From Dulcicalothrix desertica PCC 7102 (GTDB lineage Bacteria; Cyanobacteriota; Cyanobacteriia; Cyanobacteriales; Nostocaceae): a stretch of DNA of 64,000 nt. The translations under genes were made by a program, and so were the position numbers. The notes below the pieces were generated by a model. It was given only the letters and a program-made list of their open reading frames with translations. It did no database searches and had not been told where the DNA came from. The stretch spans positions 95,869 to 159,868 of the forward strand of contig NZ_RSCL01000023.1 in assembly GCF_003991905.1 (NCBI RefSeq). Direction: 5' to 3'. This document shows positions 60,853-64,000 of the stretch, piece by piece (the stretch's first letter is position 1; each line of letters opens with the position of its first letter).

Positions 60853-62904
60853 TCAAAATTGAAAACCTAATAAATTCCAGTAAGCCAAAAAAGGAATGAA
60901 AATCAATGCAGCTAGTGTAATCAAGGAATAGTGAGTTCGCTTCATCCAAGACCAATAATGATTTTTCCAGACCAATATAGTAAAAAGTAATAATACTAAA
61001 GATAAAATACTAGTAATTAATGGTAAGCAAAGTAATGCCAGCACTATTGTAGGTACTCCATATGCTAGTTTCCAGCCAGTTAACCAAAGCGATAAAGGTA
61101 AGCCAATTAAAAATACTAAGTTGAGAGTTCCCACTACTCCTGCAATTACCCACGCAAAAGTCTTTTTTTGGCGATTCAAACTAGCTTTACCTCGTATAAT
61201 ATTGAAAATATAACCTATTGGCCAGACAATGCAAGCCGATAGAAAAACAATGGCACAAAAGGCAGCAATTCCTAACTGTACCCAAACAGTTTCGTACCAA
61301 TAAACTCGCTCGTAGCCTCCTATTTTTGGCCATAATGGATTAAAAGCAAAGGCTATTCGACCATTTTCTTCACCAAAACCAGTAAAAGCGTCATCTTCTG
61401 CCCGCTTGAACAACATTGGTTCTACGGGTATTAATTGAATCTTTGGTACACTTCCTGGGAAGAACAAACTAGGAGTATTAATCACTAAATCACTGTTATT
61501 ACCTTTGTTGATAGTTATATGCTTAAACGGTGAGGTTAACTTAGCCAAAGTATGGTGAGGATACTCTATATCTCGGTAAGTACCAGTAAACCGTTCAAGT
61601 TGAGGATTATTTAAGGAAAGACCTTTGATAGGTTCGTTGTTAGGTACTGGAAAATAGCGGTCTAAAAACTTAGTTAGAAATGTTCCATGTATACCACTGT
61701 AACTATTAGTAGCGATAAATATACCAATGTTACGGTTTGGCATCAGAGACAGAGAGCTAGAATATCCTCGCAAGCTGCCTAAATGACCAATCATGCGAAT
61801 ATTGTTTTCCAACCGTTCACGAAAACTGTAACCAGTACCAGGTAATTTTGGATGCTCAGTAAAATGAGTCTGATGCATCAATCGTACAGTATCTGGCTCA
61901 AGAATTTGCGAATTCTCATAGCGACCTTGTAGTAAATGAGCAATCATGAAATTAGCCATATCCGTGGCAGTTGTACTCATTGCCGCAGCAGGCGCGATAT
62001 TTAAGTATAAATATGGAACGGCTTGATATTTACCATTTTGATATTGATAGCCCACAGCTAAATCATTAGTCAAAGGATAAGGAGGTGCTTGGAGAAACGT
62101 ACTGCGCCGCATATTTAAAGGTTGAAAAATGTTTTTGTTAATGTATTCGCTAAAGGAGGCGCCGGAGATTTTTTCAACTAAATAGCCTAATAGAGCAATA
62201 CTATGATTGGAATAACTATATAATTCACCAGGTTGCCAGACAACAGGGGGCATGTATCTAGACAAGTATTCTCCTAGTGGTTTCATGTTGGCTGCTTCTT
62301 TTGCTGCAATGCCAATCAATCTTTGAGTAGTACCATCAGTATGAGTCATTAACCTAGCAGGTGTAACTGGGCTAGGGTAAGGGTTTTCTAATTTAAAGTC
62401 TGTCAGATACTTATTAACATCCGCATTTAAGTCAAGCTTTCCCTGCTCATACAATTGCATTGCTGCTGTAGCTGTAAACAGCTTGGAAATGGAAGCAACA
62501 CGAAATAAAGTTTTATCAGCGACAACTGGAATTTTTTGATCTAAATTGGCATAGCCGTACCCTTTAGTAAAAAATAGCTTGCCATCTTTAACAACAGAAA
62601 TTACAGCCCCAGGAACATGAGATGCTGATATTTCCTCATTCACAACTTTGTCTACGAATGCTTCAAATTCTTGTGGATTACTTAATCCAGGCGCGCTACG
62701 GGCTGACGGTACAGTTTTCTGCGGTTCAGTTGGCTGCCCTTGTTGAGGATTAGATAATGGAAATTGAGGTGTATCTTGAGCAAAGCTAGCAACTCCCGAA
62801 AGTGACAAAAACAAAATAAAACCAAACATCCCAATAGTTAGGCGCCGCATCCACGGTACAAACAACTTATTCAGAGTTGGTTCCTGAGCAAGATCAAGTT
62901 TCAT
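60853..62904 (-). CDS. Serine beta-lactamase-like hydrolase with membrane tail
   Basis: 683 residues. A signal helix (RLTIGMFGFILFLSLSGVASFAQ), then the class C/beta-lactamase-like domain: SISK with Ser138 and Lys141, YSYSNH as the YxN motif, and HLGSLRGYSS as the third. After it comes a beta-rich region of about 120 residues and five or so membrane helices at the C-terminus (about 545-680). Proteins of this kind include penicillin-binding-like esterases. A double TCCAC element lies 93 bp upstream. Confidence 0.9.
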   Translation of the reverse strand: MKLDLAQEPTLNKLFVPWMRRLTIGMFGFILFLSLSGVASFAQDTPQFPLSNPQQGQPTEPQKTVPSARSAPGLSNPQEFEAFVDKVVNEEISASHVPGAVISVVKDGKLFFTKGYGYANLDQKIPVVADKTLFRVASISKLFTATAAMQLYEQGKLDLNADVNKYLTDFKLENPYPSPVTPARLMTHTDGTTQRLIGIAAKEAANMKPLGEYLSRYMPPVVWQPGELYSYSNHSIALLGYLVEKISGASFSEYINKNIFQPLNMRRSTFLQAPPYPLTNDLAVGYQYQNGKYQAVPYLYLNIAPAAAMSTTATDMANFMIAHLLQGRYENSQILEPDTVRLMHQTHFTEHPKLPGTGYSFRERLENNIRMIGHLGSLRGYSSSLSLMPNRNIGIFIATNSYSGIHGTFLTKFLDRYFPVPNNEPIKGLSLNNPQLERFTGTYRDIEYPHHTLAKLTSPFKHITINKGNNSDLVINTPSLFFPGSVPKIQLIPVEPMLFKRAEDDAFTGFGEENGRIAFAFNPLWPKIGGYERVYWYETVWVQLGIAAFCAIVFLSACIVWPIGYIFNIIRGKASLNRQKKTFAWVIAGVVGTLNLVFLIGLPLSLWLTGWKLAYGVPTIVLALLCLPLITSILSLVLLLFTILVWKNHYWSWMKRTHYSLITLAALIFIPFLAYWNLLGFQF

Positions 62905-62997
62905 GGCTTTTAAAAACTTAAGCGTGATGATTTTCTGCTTGAATAGGCAGCATCAATTGTCACATCTTGGCTATATGTTAAAGATAAGGAAAAAATG

Positions 62998-63016
62998 GTG
63001 GAAAACTCGTGGATAA
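62998..63016 (-). promoter_or_regulatory. Double TCCAC element upstream of serine-hydrolase gene
   Basis: Minus strand: TTATCCACGAGTTTTCCAC, identical to two other copies, reading toward the start at 62904, 93 bp away. Confidence 0.65.
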
Positions 63017-63097
63017 ACTATAATCTCTAACTAAAGAAATATTTTTGTTGATATTTTTATCCATAAAGGTTATTATATCTGGAAGTAATCATCAAAA

Positions 63098-64000
63098 TTA
63101 TTGAGAAGAGGTGGGAAGAGAATCAAGCTTTACTGTTGATTGTAAAGTACGTCCTTTGCGCTGGAGTTGTAAGTGTAAACTGCTGCCTACGTTACTGCTT
63201 TCTATTAAACGAAGAACTTCATCGGCAGTATTAACTGGTTGATTGTTGATTTTTTTAATTATATCTTTTACCTGTAGTCCTGCTTTTTGGGATGAAGAAC
63301 CTGGAACAACATGAAGAATGGTGACTCCTTGCTCACGGATACCAAAAATATTACGATTGTTGTTAGATTTGACTTCAATGCCTAAGTAAGGATGTTCTGC
63401 TTTTCCTTTACTAATCAACTCGCGCGCAATTTTAAGAGCTGTGTTAATTGGAATGGCAAAGCCAAGGTTTTGAGCATCAGGAATAAAAGCGGTATTTACA
63501 CCAATTACTCTGCCTTTTGCATCTAACAGTGGTCCGCCGGAATTTCCCGGATTAATCGCTGCATCAGTTTGAATAATACCAACATGCCTTTCAGAAATAT
63601 TCAGATGTTTAGCAGAACGATTTACACCACTGACTATACCGACGCTAACAGTTCTTTGAAAACCTAAAGGATTGCCAATTGCAATTGCCCATTCTCCTAT
63701 CTGTATTCCGTCAGAACTTCCCAGTTTCACAGACGGTAAGTTAGTACCCTGAATTTTTACAACTGCAATATCAGTTATAGAATCTAACCCCAGCACCTTG
63801 CCTTCAAGGGTACGACCATCCACAAATGAGACCGTTACTCTATCAGCATTGTTAACTACGTGAGCATTGGTGATAATATGACCATCAGGATTAATCACAA
63901 AACCAGAGCCTGAACGACGCGCAACTTTCTCTTGAGACTTTGGCGCCGGATTTTCTCCAAAAAACCATTGATAGATCGGCAAATCCGAAGCATTTAATGC
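63098..64000 (-). CDS. HtrA/Deg-family serine protease, N-terminus outside window
   Basis: The frame is open to the window edge, so the N-terminal part is missing. The visible 300 residues have the catalytic His in IITNAHVVNNADRV, Asp in SITDIAVVKI, Ser in AINPGNSGGPLL and a C-terminal PDZ domain (VVPGSSSQKAGLQVKDIIKKINNQPV). It closely resembles the protease at 41199, so the window carries two members of one paralogous group. It is transcribed toward the serine-hydrolase gene and may be co-regulated in the envelope-stress response. Confidence 0.92.
   Translation of the reverse strand, partial: ALNASDLPIYQWFFGENPAPKSQEKVARRSGSGFVINPDGHIITNAHVVNNADRVTVSFVDGRTLEGKVLGLDSITDIAVVKIQGTNLPSVKLGSSDGIQIGEWAIAIGNPLGFQRTVSVGIVSGVNRSAKHLNISERHVGIIQTDAAINPGNSGGPLLDAKGRVIGVNTAFIPDAQNLGFAIPINTALKIARELISKGKAEHPYLGIEVKSNNNRNIFGIREQGVTILHVVPGSSSQKAGLQVKDIIKKINNQPVNTADEVLRLIESSNVGSSLHLQLQRKGRTLQSTVKLDSLPTSSQ

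Noticed and set aside
23758-63016. The double TCCAC elements as a chromosomal replication origin
   Set aside because: Although the octamers resemble DnaA boxes, they are single pairs spread over 40 kb, there is no dnaA or dnaN gene, and the final A of the box is mostly absent.

Overview
The window is about 64 kb of AT-rich chromosomal DNA from a cyanobacterium, most likely a filamentous one of the Nostocales type. The evidence is the gene content: RppA/RppB-like two-component pair, SLH-domain envelope proteins, PRC-barrel/DUF2382 proteins, a DUF389 protein, several paralogous small lipoproteins. Non-coding DNA is rich in small palindromic repeats, and one 6-bp palindrome (GGCGCC) recurs some 85 times by my hand count. 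I saw no rRNA, tRNA, CRISPR array or complete insertion sequence.

Layout. 0.5-2.8 kb: cobA, hemD and coaE. 4.3-18 kb: a copper/heavy-metal island with an RppA/CopR-like two-component system, a CopZ-like chaperone, a CopA P1B-ATPase, a cupredoxin-like protein, a MerR regulator, a CusA-type RND pump, its CusB-type adaptor and a CopM-like DUF305 lipoprotein. Two operator types tie it together: a MerR-type 19-bp-spacer promoter (before the chaperone and before the DUF305 gene), and an 11-bp-period direct repeat ATGAAAT-N4-ATGAAAT (four copies, all oriented the same way relative to rppA, cusA, cusB and copM). A small toxin-antitoxin pair lies inside. 18-31 kb: a PhoX-like phosphatase followed by exported or envelope stress proteins. 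31-37 kb: a hybrid histidine kinase, a multi-domain response regulator, and a sigma/anti-sigma/cupin operon. 37-39 kb: a thioredoxin-CcdA-thioredoxin operon. 39-64 kb: secreted, envelope and membrane proteins (spondin/RTX-like protein, two HtrA proteases, HdeD, M48 protease, a shortened TamB, SLH-fasciclin, mechanosensitive channel, AI-2E transporter, DUF389, ion channel, patatin, SH3 protein, serine hydrolase).

The strongest new signal is a 19-bp element, TTWTCCACNAGTTTTCCAC, present at eight intergenic loci plus one degenerate copy between 23 and 63 kb. It always reads toward a gene start, about 90-300 bp upstream, and its targets are mainly exported, PRC-barrel or signalling proteins. It looks like two DnaA-box-like octamers in tandem and behaves like an operator of an undescribed regulon. 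The second theme is genome erosion: four genes (DUF1206, TamB, DUF2254, GH31) keep both ends but have lost the middle, and in two of them the scar sits on GGCGCC. The third is that a family of TGTAGAGAC palindromes has entered coding sequences (cusA, copA, the tails of cobA and hemD). A patatin-like lipase also carries a foreign-looking domain between its two catalytic residues.
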